A stretch of 64,000 nucleotides of DNA from Pedococcus cremeus (GTDB lineage Bacteria; Actinomycetota; Actinomycetes; Actinomycetales; Dermatophilaceae). Below the pieces are notes generated by a model that worked only from the letters and a program-made list of their open reading frames with translations, was not told where the DNA came from and searched no databases. The stretch's first letter is position 1, and each line of letters starts with the position of its first letter. The stretch is taken from contig NZ_FOHB01000003.1 of assembly GCF_900111375.1 (NCBI RefSeq), forward strand, positions 310,001 through 374,000, in the 5' to 3' direction. Of the stretch, positions 49,744-61,840 are shown piece after piece. A program made the translations under genes and the position numbers.

Positions 49744-49773
49744 GCAGGTGGAGTCAGCGCACGTGGAGTCAGC
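49744..49773. repeat. 15-bp repeat at the 3' end of the Gmad2 gene
   Basis: Two copies of GCAGGTGGAGTCAGC (one change) at 49744 and 49759. The second contains the minus-strand TGA stop of the gene, the first a downstream duplicate. Confidence 0.75.
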
Positions 49774-50950
49774 GGACGGAGAAGGACACCCGCTTCTCGG
49801 CGTTGACGGTCTTCCCGTCGGCAGCGCTGACCTCGAACACCCGGATGGTGTAGTCACCCGGGGCCAGCGAGCCGAGGCCGAACGAGAACGTGCCGCGGCC
49901 GGGTGCACCGGTGCTGGCGGTGGCGACGCCCTTCCCGACCGCGCTCGTGCCCTTGAGCAGCTGCCAGCTGACGGTCGCCTCGAACACGGTCGCCTCGCCC
50001 TTGACCACGACGGGCTTCCCCTGGGGCAGGGTGGCGTCGCGACCCGGGGAGGTGACCCAGATCGGCGCGAGGTCGTTGTAGGACTCGGTGCTCGGCGGCC
50101 GGTTGTACTTCTGCGTCGCGGGGAACAGCCCGAAGAGCATCGTCTCCCCGTCGGCGACCGTGAAGGTCACGGGGATGGTGCCCTTGCCCACCGCTGCCTG
50201 GGCGGTCCAGACCAGCGACTGCACCGCCACGCGTGCGACGTCCTTGTCGGTGATGCCGGGGGAGCCGGGGCCGCTGAGCCGCACCGTGATGAGCCGCGGG
50301 GTGACCGTCACGCCGCCGACGGTGGTGCCCGACCAGGGCTGGAGGTAGCCGTCGGTGTTGCTGAACCGCTGGGCGTCCATGGCGAGGGCCAGGGCAGCCT
50401 TCGCCTTCTGCGCGTCGGTCGCCGCGGTGGGGAGGTTTGCCGGGAGGAACTCGCGGAAGAGACGGAAGACCGGCCGGTCGCCGCTGACCGGGCCGACGAA
50501 GTAGGCAGGCAGGGCCACCCGCCGCGCGGCCGGCGCCGAGGTGCCGGCGCTGGAGGCGGTGCCCCCCGGGGCTGAGGACGGGCCCGACGAGGCCGTGGCC
50601 CCCGGGCCGCCCTTCGCCGAGGGTGATGCCGACGTGGCCAGCGGCGCGGCCGCCGGGTCACGGTCGTCCTGACCCGTCTGCGTGCTGCCCCATACCACCC
50701 CGGCGATGGCTGCGACGGCGGCCGCGGCGGCCAGTGGCGTGACCCAGCGCCGGTGACCGGGCCGCTGGTCCTCGGCCCGGGTGGCCTGTCGCCCGGCGGC
50801 CAGGATGTGGTCGAGGCGCTCGGAGGGGCGCACGCGCTGCGCCTCGTGGTGGAGGGCGTGGCGCAGCCGGTGCTCGACGTGGTGGAGCTCGGGGTCGGGG
50901 GCTCCGGAGCCCTGTCCGTCCTGTCCGGGGGGACGTCCGCTGCTGGTCAT
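49769..50950 (-). CDS. Membrane-anchored GerMN/Gmad2 protein, putative partner of the ECF sigma factor
   Basis: This 393-aa protein has a cytosolic N-terminus of about 75 residues, His/Arg-rich (HHVEHRLRHALHHEAQR). One membrane helix (VTPLAAAAAVAAIAGVVWGS) follows, then an extracellular Ser/Ala/Pro linker. A GerMN-like sporulation/germination domain comes next (VALPAYFVGPVSGDRPVFRL, RLITVRLSG). A Gmad2 immunoglobulin-like domain forms the C-terminus (PIWVTSPGRDATLPQGKPVV, GTFSFGLGSLAPGDYTIRVF). Its start overlaps the stop of the sigma gene by 4 bp. The layout suggests an anti-sigma or sensor role, but no zinc anti-sigma motif is visible. Confidence 0.8.
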   Translation of the reverse strand: MTSSGRPPGQDGQGSGAPDPELHHVEHRLRHALHHEAQRVRPSERLDHILAAGRQATRAEDQRPGHRRWVTPLAAAAAVAAIAGVVWGSTQTGQDDRDPAAAPLATSASPSAKGGPGATASSGPSSAPGGTASSAGTSAPAARRVALPAYFVGPVSGDRPVFRLFREFLPANLPTAATDAQKAKAALALAMDAQRFSNTDGYLQPWSGTTVGGVTVTPRLITVRLSGPGSPGITDKDVARVAVQSLVWTAQAAVGKGTIPVTFTVADGETMLFGLFPATQKYNRPPSTESYNDLAPIWVTSPGRDATLPQGKPVVVKGEATVFEATVSWQLLKGTSAVGKGVATASTGAPGRGTFSFGLGSLAPGDYTIRVFEVSAADGKTVNAEKRVSFSVR

Positions 50951-51516
50951 CGCCTGGCCTCCATCTGGTCGCGCAGGGCGGCGAGGCCCCGGTGGGCGTG
51001 TGCCTTGACCGAACCGGCGGAGATGCCGAGGGCGTCGGCGATCTCGGCCTCGCTGAGGTCGAGGTAGTAGCGCATGGTCAGGACCTCTCGCTGGCGCTGT
51101 GACAGCCGGGCGAGGGCGTCGATCATGACGGCGTGGGACTCCAGCGCCAGCAGGCGCTCCTCGGGCCCCGGCTCGGGTGTGCCCAGAGCGGTGCGGTCGG
51201 TCTTCTGCCGCTCCACCCAGCGCTCCTCCACGCCCCGGTGGCGCAGGCTGGAGCGGGCGCCGTTGACCACCGAGCGGCGCAGGTAGGCCACGGCCTTGGC
51301 GGGGTCGCGCAGCGACGCCCAACCGGCGTGGACCGCGATGAAGGCCTCCTGCGTGACCTCCTCGGCGAGCTGGTCGTCCCGCAGCAGCAGCCAGGCGAGG
51401 CGTACCAGCCCGGCCCAGTGCCCGGCATACAGGTGGGCGATGGCGTCGTCTGCCTCCCGGGGCTCGACGGCCGCCGACCCGCCCGCGCCTCTGTCGACCA
51501 CGCCCAACGTTCTCAC
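50947..51516 (-). CDS. ECF RNA polymerase sigma factor, SigE-family
   Basis: This 189-aa sigma-70 family factor has only regions 2 and 4. Region 2 spans IAHLYAGHWAGLVRLAWLL and EVTQEAFIAVHAGWASL, ending YLRRSVVNGARSSLRHR. Region 4 contains ALARLSQRQREVLTMRYYLD and EAEIADALGISAGSVKAHAH as the helix-turn-helix. It resembles the SigE-family ECF group of actinobacteria. The GTG at 51516 is my choice; one at 51501 is an alternative. It is translationally coupled to the Gmad2 membrane protein. Confidence 0.9.
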   Translation of the reverse strand: MRTLGVVDRGAGGSAAVEPREADDAIAHLYAGHWAGLVRLAWLLLRDDQLAEEVTQEAFIAVHAGWASLRDPAKAVAYLRRSVVNGARSSLRHRGVEERWVERQKTDRTALGTPEPGPEERLLALESHAVMIDALARLSQRQREVLTMRYYLDLSEAEIADALGISAGSVKAHAHRGLAALRDQMEARR

Positions 51517-51558
51517 GCGCCCCTGACGCGCAGCCGGTGCGCGAGGTTGACGCGCCGA

Positions 51559-51564
51559 TAGCCT
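51559..51564 (+). promoter_or_regulatory. -10 element of leaderless HIT gene
   Basis: TAGCCT, 7-nt spacer TTCGTCC, ATG at 51572. Confidence 0.55.
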
Positions 51565-51571
51565 TTCGTCC

Positions 51572-51940
51572 ATGAGCGCTGAGAGCACGCCCACCAGCCA
51601 GGCCGACTGCCTGTTCTGCCGGATCGTCGCGGGGGAGATCCCCGCCACCATCGTGCACGAGACGCCGAACACGACGGCCTTCCGCGACATCGACCCGCAG
51701 GCCCCGACGCACGTCCTGGTGGTGCCCAAGCGCCACGTGCCGACGCTGGCGGAGCTGGCCGACGTGTCGCCGGAGGAGCTGGCCGAGGTGGTCCGCGCCG
51801 CGGGGGAGGTCGCGAGGATGGAGGGCCTCGAGCGGGGGTACCGGGCCGTCTACAACACCGGTCCCGACGCACAGCAGTCCGTGTTCCACGCGCACGTCCA
51901 CGTCGTCGGTGGACGGCCCATGACGTGGCCGCCCGGCTGA
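51572..51940 (+). CDS. HIT-family (histidine triad) nucleotide hydrolase
   Basis: This 122-aa Hint-type purine nucleoside phosphoramidase begins with CLFCRIVAGEIPATIVHE, which holds two of the usual zinc-type residues. THVLVVPKRHV follows, and the catalytic triad HAHVHVV stands near residue 110. It ends with RPMTWPPG, typical of actinobacterial members. It lies just upstream of phoH-ybeY, a conserved neighbourhood. Confidence 0.93.
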   Translation: MSAESTPTSQADCLFCRIVAGEIPATIVHETPNTTAFRDIDPQAPTHVLVVPKRHVPTLAELADVSPEELAEVVRAAGEVARMEGLERGYRAVYNTGPDAQQSVFHAHVHVVGGRPMTWPPG

Positions 51941-51949
51941 GCGTGACCG

Positions 51950-51955
51950 TAGACT
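51950..51955 (+). promoter_or_regulatory. -10 element of phoH
   Basis: TAGACT with a 10-nt spacer to the ATG at 51966. This would give a leader of only a few bases. Confidence 0.45.
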
Positions 51956-51965
51956 GGCCCACAAC

Positions 51966-53013
<1,048 letters not shown>

Positions 53014-53036
<23 letters not shown>

Positions 53037-53481
53037 GACCGACTACCGGCTCGACGAGATCGAGCTGGTGGCCCTCGCCCGCTACGTGATGGGGCAGATG
53101 CGCGTGCACCCCGGTGCCGACCTCTGCATCCGGCTGGTCGACGAGGACGCCATGGAGGTCCTCCACGTGCAGTGGATGGACCTGCCCGGCCCGACGGACG
53201 TCATGTCCTTCCCCATGGACGAGCTGCGCCCCGGCCGTGAGGGCATGGAGCCGGAGGAGGGCGTCCTCGGCGACATCGTGCTGTGCCCCAGCGTCGCGGC
53301 GAAGCAGGCGACCCAGGCGGGCCACGCCACCGAGGAGGAGCTGCTGCTCCTGACCACGCACGGCATCCTCCACCTGCTCGGTTACGACCATGCCGAGCCT
53401 GAGGAGGAGCGCGAGATGTTCGAGCTCCAGCGGCAGCTGCTGCTGACCTTCCTGGCCGGGCGGGGCCGACCGGAGTCGTGA
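53014..53481 (+). CDS. ybeY: Endoribonuclease YbeY
   Basis: YbeY is a metal-dependent endoribonuclease needed for 16S rRNA 3' maturation. The 155-aa protein contains [17 protein letters not shown] and [14 protein letters not shown]. The zinc-binding [11 protein letters not shown] (H-x3-H-x5-H) stands near residue 119. The GTG at 53014 has GGGAGGG about 10 nt upstream and overlaps phoH by 23 nt. The order phoH-ybeY-CNNM-era is a conserved operon. Confidence 0.96.
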
Positions 53482-53488
53482 GCGGGCA

Positions 53489-53508
53489 ATGGTGATCGCA
53501 TGGTGATC
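53489..53508 (+). repeat. 11-bp duplication of the CNNM start codon region
   Basis: ATGGTGATC occurs at 53489 and 53500 with an 11-bp period. Only the second ATG is in the CNNM frame; the first opens a five-codon frame (MVIAW) that stops at TGA 53504. Confidence 0.8.
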
Positions 53509-54819
53509 CGCTTCGTCCTGCTGGCCCTCCTCAGCCTCCTGCTCGCCTTCCTCCTCGCCTCCGCCGAGGCGGCGCTGTTCCGCACGTCGCGCATCCGGGC
53601 GCAGGAGCTCCGCGAGGAGGGCCGCGCGGGCGCGGTCGCGCTCGAGCGCATCGTGCAGGACGGCGCGGCATACCTCTCGGTGCTCGCCTTCGTGCGCGTC
53701 GTGGCGGAGGCGGCCACGGCGGTCTTCATCACCTTCGCCGTCACGCAGCTCGTCGACGGCCCGGCCCTGCGCGTGGTGACCGCGATCGGCACGATGACGC
53801 TGGTGTCGTTCGTCATCGTGGGCGTCTCGCCACGCACCCTCGGCCGCCAGCACTCGGACGCCATCGCGCTCGTGGCGGCACCGGTCGTGGTGTGGCTGCG
53901 CCGGGTGCTCGGGCCCCTGGCGCGGCTGCTGGTGGCCCTCGGCAACGCCGTGACCCCTGGTCGTGGCTACCGCGACGGGCCGTTCCAGAGCGAGTCCGAG
54001 CTGCGCGACCTCGTCGACCTGGCGGGGGAGAGCGCGCTGATCGAGGCCGAGGAGCGGGAGATGATCCACTCGGTCTTCGAGCTCGGTGACACGGTGGCCC
54101 GCGAGGTGATGGTGCCGCGCACCGACATGGTGACGATCGACGGCGACCGTTCCCTGCGCTCGGCGATGTCGCTGTTCCTGCGCTCCGGCTTCTCGCGCAT
54201 CCCGGTGGTCGGGGACGGCCCCGACGACGTGCTCGGCCTGCTCTACTTCAAGGACGTCGTGCGCCGCGTCAACGCCGACTCCGAGGCCGGGTCCATCCCG
54301 GTCACCGCGCTGATGCGGCCGATGCACTACGTGCCGGAGAGCAAGCCCGTCGACGACCTGCTGCGCGAGATGCAGCACGACCAGAGCCACTTCGCGATGG
54401 TCGTCGACGAGTACGGCGGCACCGCGGGCCTGGTGACCATCGAGGACATCCTCGAGGAGATCGTGGGCGAGATCGCCGACGAGTACGACCGCGAGGCGCC
54501 GGGCGTCGAGCCGATGCCGGACGGCACGACGCGGGTGCCGGCGACGATGGACATCGACGACCTCGCCGACCTGTTCGACGTGACGATCGACGAGGACGAG
54601 GTCGACACCGTGGGCGGCCTCATCGGCAAGACCATCGGCCGTGTGCCGATCGTCGGCTCGAGCTGCGAGGTCGCCGGACTGCGGCTGACCGCGGAGCGGA
54701 TGGCCGGCCGTCGGCACCGCATCGCAAGCGTCATCGTCGAGCGGCTCCCCGAACCGGAGTCCGAGCGCGAGGGGGAGCGCACTACGGTGGAGCCCTCGGA
54801 CCGCGAAGGAGTGTCATGA
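53500..54819 (+). CDS. CNNM/CorC family membrane protein with CBS domains
   Basis: This 439-aa protein (often annotated hemolysin-like or CorC) has an N-terminal DUF21/CNNM membrane domain with three to four helices (LLALLSLLLAFLLASAEAAL; VTAIGTMTLVSFVIVG). A CBS pair follows, with EVMVPRTDMVTIDGDRSL and FAMVVDEYGGTAGLVTIED. A C-terminal CorC_HlyC domain carries IDDLADLFDVTIDEDEVDT. CNNM proteins take part in magnesium efflux. It lies between ybeY and era; its stop overlaps the era ATG. An 11-bp duplication surrounds its start. Confidence 0.92.
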   Translation: MVIRFVLLALLSLLLAFLLASAEAALFRTSRIRAQELREEGRAGAVALERIVQDGAAYLSVLAFVRVVAEAATAVFITFAVTQLVDGPALRVVTAIGTMTLVSFVIVGVSPRTLGRQHSDAIALVAAPVVVWLRRVLGPLARLLVALGNAVTPGRGYRDGPFQSESELRDLVDLAGESALIEAEEREMIHSVFELGDTVAREVMVPRTDMVTIDGDRSLRSAMSLFLRSGFSRIPVVGDGPDDVLGLLYFKDVVRRVNADSEAGSIPVTALMRPMHYVPESKPVDDLLREMQHDQSHFAMVVDEYGGTAGLVTIEDILEEIVGEIADEYDREAPGVEPMPDGTTRVPATMDIDDLADLFDVTIDEDEVDTVGGLIGKTIGRVPIVGSSCEVAGLRLTAERMAGRRHRIASVIVERLPEPESEREGERTTVEPSDREGVS

Positions 54820-55745
54820 GCGAACGCACGGACAAGGGGTATGCCGCCGGCTTCGCCTGCCTCGTGGGGCGCCCCAACGCCGGCAAGTCGACGCTGACCA
54901 ACGCCCTCGTGGGGCAGAAGGTCGCGATCACCTCGTCGAAGCCGCAGACAACCCGTCACACCATCCGCGGGATCGTCTCGAGCCCGACCTCGCAGCTGGT
55001 GCTCGTCGACACCCCCGGGCTGCACAAGCCGCGGACGCTGCTGGGCGAGCGGCTCAACGACGTCGTGCGCGAGACCCTGCTCGAGGTCGACGTCATCGGT
55101 TTCTGCCTTCCGGCCGACCAGCGGATCGGGCCGGGTGACGCGTTCATCGCCAACGAGCTCAAGGAGATCCAGCGGGCCAAGCGGCGGCCGGTGGTCGCGA
55201 TCGCGACGAAGACCGACCGGGTCGACAAGGGCCGCCTGGCCGAGCACCTCATCGCCATCGACCAGCTGGGGGAGTGGGACGAGATCGTCCCGTGCTCGGC
55301 CGTGAGCGGTGAGCAGGTCGAGGACGTCGCCCGTGTGCTGTCCTCGCACCTGCCTCCGTCGCCGGGGCCTCTCTACCCGGAGGGCGTGCTCACCGACGAG
55401 CCCGAGGCCGTCATGGTCGCCGAGCTGGTGCGCGAGGCGGCGCTCGAGGGTGTGCGCGACGAGCTGCCGCACTCGCTGGCGGTGGTGGTCGAGGAGATGG
55501 TGCCCCGCGAGGGGCGGTCGGAGGCCAACCCGCTGCTCGACGTGAGGGTCAACGTCTTCGTCGAACGCTCGTCGCAGAAGGCGATCATCATCGGAAAGGG
55601 CGGCTCGCGGCTGCGTGAGGTCGGGAGCAACGCCCGCCACGCGATCGAGGCGCTGCTCGGCCAGAAGGTCTTCCTCGACCTGCACGTCAAGGTCGCCAAG
55701 GACTGGCAGCGCGACCCCAAGCAGCTCCAGCGCCTCGGCTTCTGA
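54816..55745 (+). CDS. era: Ribosome assembly GTPase Era
   Basis: Era binds the 3' end of 16S rRNA during 30S maturation. The 309-aa protein has G1 GRPNAGKST near residue 18, G2 TTRHTIRG, G3 DTPGLH and G4 TKTD. The KH domain contains VERSSQKAIIIGKGGSRLRE near residue 250 and ends QRDPKQLQRLGF. GAAGGAG precedes the ATG, which overlaps the CNNM stop. It is the last gene of the HIT-phoH-ybeY-CNNM-era group. Confidence 0.97.
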   Translation: MSERTDKGYAAGFACLVGRPNAGKSTLTNALVGQKVAITSSKPQTTRHTIRGIVSSPTSQLVLVDTPGLHKPRTLLGERLNDVVRETLLEVDVIGFCLPADQRIGPGDAFIANELKEIQRAKRRPVVAIATKTDRVDKGRLAEHLIAIDQLGEWDEIVPCSAVSGEQVEDVARVLSSHLPPSPGPLYPEGVLTDEPEAVMVAELVREAALEGVRDELPHSLAVVVEEMVPREGRSEANPLLDVRVNVFVERSSQKAIIIGKGGSRLREVGSNARHAIEALLGQKVFLDLHVKVAKDWQRDPKQLQRLGF

Positions 55746-55760
55746 CGCGCCTGCGGGACC

Positions 55761-55782
55761 GCCGTGTGGTGAGGCTCACGGC
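55761..55782 (+). terminator. Weak hairpin after era
   Basis: GCCGTG and CACGGC arms with a 10-nt loop begin 15 bp after the era stop. The right arm overlaps a GGCATAC motif. Confidence 0.35.
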
Positions 55783-55877
55783 ATACTCGAAGCCGTTGCG
55801 CAGCAACCTCTTTCGCGACTGCTGAGCGATCCTCAACACGAATTCGATTTGCTGTCAAGGGTTCTCGCTGGCACAGT

Positions 55878-55954
55878 TTCTCGTCGACTTGACCTGACCT
55901 GACACGTAACCGACGAGAAGACGAAGGAGAGGCGCCCCGTGGAGACGGGGCGCC
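55878..55954 (+). promoter_or_regulatory. Structured leader of the BCCT transporter gene
   Basis: Two potential hairpins precede the gene. The first is TTCTCGTCG (55878) with CGACGAGAA (55911). The second is a perfect 10-bp stem, GGCGCCCCGT / ACGGGGCGCC (55931-55954), with a GGAG loop. The second lies 9 nt before the GTG and could hide or replace the ribosome-binding site. Confidence 0.55.
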
Positions 55955-55963
55955 GATTACTGC

Positions 55964-58856
<2,893 letters not shown>

Positions 58857-58865
58857 GCGGAGCCA

Positions 58866-58880
58866 GCCGGCCGAGCCGGC
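58866..58880. terminator. Short hairpin after asd
   Basis: GCCGGC-CGA-GCCGGC between the convergent asd and GNAT genes. It is short, so its function is uncertain. Confidence 0.3.
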
Positions 58881-58900
58881 GCTGACGGAGCCCCGGCGCT

Positions 58901-59800
58901 CTACAGGTCGGTCATCCAGTGCCGCCAAGTCTGCGTGACGTGCATGCCCACGTGCTCGTAGAGGCCGAGGGCGCCGGTGCGTGAGTCCGTCGACAGCTCG
59001 CTGACCGTCGCGCCGTGCCCCCGGGCACGCTCGAAGGCGTCGGTGAGCAGGGCGCGGGCGAGGCCGAGACCACGCTGGTCGCGCCGGACCGCGATCGCGT
59101 CGACGAAGCCGGTGGCCCCGGCCACGATGGTGTAGCAGACCCCGACCTCGGTGCCCTCCGGGTCCGTGACGAAGCGGATCTGCCACGGCTCGAAGCCGGG
59201 CCGGAGCGGCCCGCGGGGCGCCCAGTCCTCATAGGTCGATGGGTCCCGATCGGGCCACTCGTTGAAGGCGTCCTCGATGAGCTGGAACGCGGTGCGGCCG
59301 TCCCGGTCGCCGGCCACGAAGTCACGCAGGGCGTACCCAGCGGGGAGCGGCTGGGGCTCGATGGCGCTGTCGGCCGGCACCTGGAGCACCCAGGAGGTCC
59401 AGCCCTCGCGGTACCCCCGGCCGCGGACGAACGCCTCGGCACTGCTGCCGCCCGGGACCGTCTGCCCCACGAGCCGGGAGCCGCCCGCACGGGCGCACTC
59501 CTCGAGCCAGTTGGCGACGAAGGTGCCGATCCCGCGGCCACGGTAGTCCGGGTGGACCGTCCCCTCGGCCCGACGGCCCTTGAACACCTCGCCGAAAGCG
59601 GCGAGGCGGTCGCCGTCCCACACGCCGATGCTCTGGGTCGCGAGGTCGAAGCTGGCCCGGGCCCAGTCGCCCTGGATGTCCTCGAGCTCGATGGCCGCCT
59701 CGCCGATGTCATGCGTCTCGGCCGCGTGGACGACCTCGAAGACCGCACGGGCGTCGGACGGCTGGTGGGGGCGGGCCGTGAAGCCGTCGGGAAGAGCCAT
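58901..59800 (-). CDS. Two-domain GNAT acetyltransferase
   Basis: This 299-aa tandem GNAT has a first domain (residues 5-150) with EGTVHPDYRGRGIGTFVANW as acetyl-CoA loop. The second (160-299) contains FVDAIAVRRDQRGLGLARAL and LGLYEHVGMHVTQTW. This layout resembles mycothiol acetyltransferase-like and other two-domain actinobacterial GNATs. MshD itself is not indicated because its diagnostic residues are not recognised. The ATG at 59800 (MALPDGF) is favoured; a GTG 36 nt upstream extends the frame. It is divergent from the ArsR-type regulator. Confidence 0.83.
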   Translation of the reverse strand: MALPDGFTARPHQPSDARAVFEVVHAAETHDIGEAAIELEDIQGDWARASFDLATQSIGVWDGDRLAAFGEVFKGRRAEGTVHPDYRGRGIGTFVANWLEECARAGGSRLVGQTVPGGSSAEAFVRGRGYREGWTSWVLQVPADSAIEPQPLPAGYALRDFVAGDRDGRTAFQLIEDAFNEWPDRDPSTYEDWAPRGPLRPGFEPWQIRFVTDPEGTEVGVCYTIVAGATGFVDAIAVRRDQRGLGLARALLTDAFERARGHGATVSELSTDSRTGALGLYEHVGMHVTQTWRHWMTDL

Positions 59801-59866
59801 GGGCGCATCGTGCCGGGTGTGGGGGAGCGCCCGCACCAGAATTTGCGTGACGTCGTGGGTGGAGTG

Positions 59867-59896
59867 TGAGAGAGTCCTCTCGAAAGGGTTCTCTCA
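59867..59896 (+). promoter_or_regulatory. Palindromic operator upstream of the ArsR-type regulator
   Basis: A 30-bp imperfect palindrome with outer arms TGAGAGA and TCTCTCA and a CTCTCGAAAG core; 12 of 15 base pairs are symmetric. It ends 20 bp before the regulator ATG. Confidence 0.6.
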
Positions 59897-59915
59897 GATC
59901 GTGGAGGCGCGTCCG

Positions 59916-60512
59916 ATGGCCAACCCGTACGGCGACGTCGAGCTCGACCCCCGTGGCATGCGCGCGCTGGCGCACCCCGTGCGGCTCGCGATCCTCAGTC
60001 GGCTGCAGAGCGATGGCCCGAGCACCGCCACCGCCCTGGCCCCCCTCGTCGGGGCGACGCCGTCGGTGACGAGCTGGCACCTGAGGCACCTCGCCGAGCA
60101 CGGGCTGGTGCGCGACGCGGACGTCGAGTCCGACGGTCGGCAGCGCTGGTGGGAGGCGGTGGGCACCGGCTTCCGCTTCACCGCGACGGAGGAGGCCAGC
60201 CTCGACGCCGCGAGCCTGCTGGGCCGGACGATGATGGAGCAGGCGGCCGACCTGCCGGAGCGCTGGGCGCGCGACGTCGAGCCGCTGCTCGAGGTCGAGT
60301 GGCGCCGCTTGGCCGGCTTGTCCAACACGACGGTCGAGGTGACCGCCGACGAGCTCGCCGAGGTCGAGGCGGCGATCGAGCGCCTGCTCGCGCCGTACGT
60401 CCTGCGCAAGGGCTCGGCGCAGCGCCCGCCCGGCACCCGCCGGGTGCGCATGATGCGCTACGTCCTGCCGGACGCTCCGCGGCCGGAGGCGGACCGTGAC
60501 GACCGGTCCTGA
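59916..60512 (+). CDS. ArsR-type winged-helix transcriptional regulator
   Basis: This 198-aa regulator has an N-terminal winged helix: LDPRGMRALAHPVRLAILSR, STATALAPLVGATPSVTSWH, LRHLAEHGLVRDAD. The wing carries GRQRWWEAVG. The C-terminal 110 residues are helical and acidic and may bind a ligand or dimerise; no cysteine metal site is seen. GGAGG lies 8 nt before the ATG. The stop overlaps the start of an MFS pump by 17 nt. A palindromic operator candidate precedes it, so autoregulation of a regulator-pump pair is likely. Confidence 0.88.
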   Translation: MANPYGDVELDPRGMRALAHPVRLAILSRLQSDGPSTATALAPLVGATPSVTSWHLRHLAEHGLVRDADVESDGRQRWWEAVGTGFRFTATEEASLDAASLLGRTMMEQAADLPERWARDVEPLLEVEWRRLAGLSNTTVEVTADELAEVEAAIERLLAPYVLRKGSAQRPPGTRRVRMMRYVLPDAPRPEADRDDRS

Positions 60513-61821
60513 GGACGCCGGCGGGGGAGCCGGAGCCGGAGCCGGGCCGCTGTGGCGCGACCGGCGGTTCGGCCGGTACTGGGTCGGGCAGGGGATCTCG
60601 CAGTTCGGCGACCGCATCACCGACCTCGCCCTGCCGCTCATCGCCGTCACCACTCTGCACGCGAGCGCGCCGACCGTCGGGCTGCTGACCGCCGCCGTGT
60701 GGGCCCCGAACCTGCTCTCGCTCATCGTCGGCACCTGGGTCGACCATCACGAACGCAAGCGACGGCTGCTGGTGGCGGCGGACCTGCTGCGGTGCGGCGT
60801 GCTGCTCTCGCTCCCGCTGGCGCACTGGCTGGGCGTCGTGACCATCGGCCAGCTGTTCGCGGTCGCGCTGCTCGCCGGCCTCGGGCAGGTGCTGTACCAG
60901 ACGGCATACCCGAGCTTCTTCGTCGCGCTGGTGCGACGTGACCAGTACGTCGAGGCGAACAGCCTGCTCAGCACCACCCGGTCGTTCTCCTTCGTCGCCG
61001 GGCCGGCTGCCGCGGGCGGCCTCATCCAGCTGCTCACCGCACCGGTGGCCATGCTCGTCGACGCCGTGACCTTCGCGGTCTCGGCCGTGCTCATCGGTGG
61101 GGTGCGGGTGCAGGACCCCCCGGTGGACCGCGACGGCGCCCCACCACTGCTGCGGCGGGCGCGTGAGGGCATGGCGCTCGTCCTGCGCCACCCGTACCTG
61201 CGGGTGTCGCTCGGCTTCGCCACGACGGTGAACTTCTTCAGCTTCGTCGTGGCCGCCGTGCTCGTGCTCTACGCCAGCCGTCACCTCGGCCTGTCGGCCG
61301 GCGTCATCGGTCTGGCGCTCGGCATCGGTGCGAGCGGCGGCCTGCTGGGCGCCGTGCTCGCGCGGCGGGTGACGAGGGTGGTCGGGGTGGGCCGCACGAT
61401 CATGCTCGGCGGCGTGCTCTTCTCCGCCCCGGTGGCCCTGCTCCCGCTCGGCGACGGTCCCCTCTGGGTGCGGGCGGGCGTGCTCGGGCTGGTCGAGTTC
61501 GTCAGCGGGCTGGGCGTGATGTGGCTCGACGTCCCGCTCAACGCCCTGCAGACGGCCGTCATCCCTGACCAGGTGCGCAGCCGGGTGGCCGGCGCGTTCT
61601 CGAGCGTCAACTACGGGGTACGGCCGCTCGGTGCGGTGCTGGGTGGGTTCCTGGGGGACTGGATCGGCATCGCCCCGACCCTCTGGGTGGGGGCCGCCGG
61701 TGGGACCCTCGCGGTCCTCTGGCTGGTCGGGTCGCCGATCGGGCGCACCCGCACCATCGAGGAGCTCGACGGTGTCGCCGACTCGGTGCGCGGCGATCTT
61801 CTACCCGCCCACGGCTCCTAG
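60496..61821 (+). CDS. MFS transporter (MFS_3/enterobactin-exporter-like)
   Basis: This 441-aa permease has 12 membrane segments. The N-terminus PLWRDRRFGRYWVGQGISQF and DRITDLALPLIAVTTL match the MFS_3 group that exports siderophores or macrolides. Motif A-like VGTWVDHHERKRRLLVAADL follows. It is translationally coupled to the ArsR-type regulator and probably controlled by it; the inducing compound is unknown. The C-terminus ends DSVRGDLLPAHGS, 19 bp from the convergent ASCH gene. Confidence 0.88.
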   Translation: MTTGPEDAGGGAGAGAGPLWRDRRFGRYWVGQGISQFGDRITDLALPLIAVTTLHASAPTVGLLTAAVWAPNLLSLIVGTWVDHHERKRRLLVAADLLRCGVLLSLPLAHWLGVVTIGQLFAVALLAGLGQVLYQTAYPSFFVALVRRDQYVEANSLLSTTRSFSFVAGPAAAGGLIQLLTAPVAMLVDAVTFAVSAVLIGGVRVQDPPVDRDGAPPLLRRAREGMALVLRHPYLRVSLGFATTVNFFSFVVAAVLVLYASRHLGLSAGVIGLALGIGASGGLLGAVLARRVTRVVGVGRTIMLGGVLFSAPVALLPLGDGPLWVRAGVLGLVEFVSGLGVMWLDVPLNALQTAVIPDQVRSRVAGAFSSVNYGVRPLGAVLGGFLGDWIGIAPTLWVGAAGGTLAVLWLVGSPIGRTRTIEELDGVADSVRGDLLPAHGS

Positions 61822-61840
61822 GTCGCCGCAGCTCCATCCC

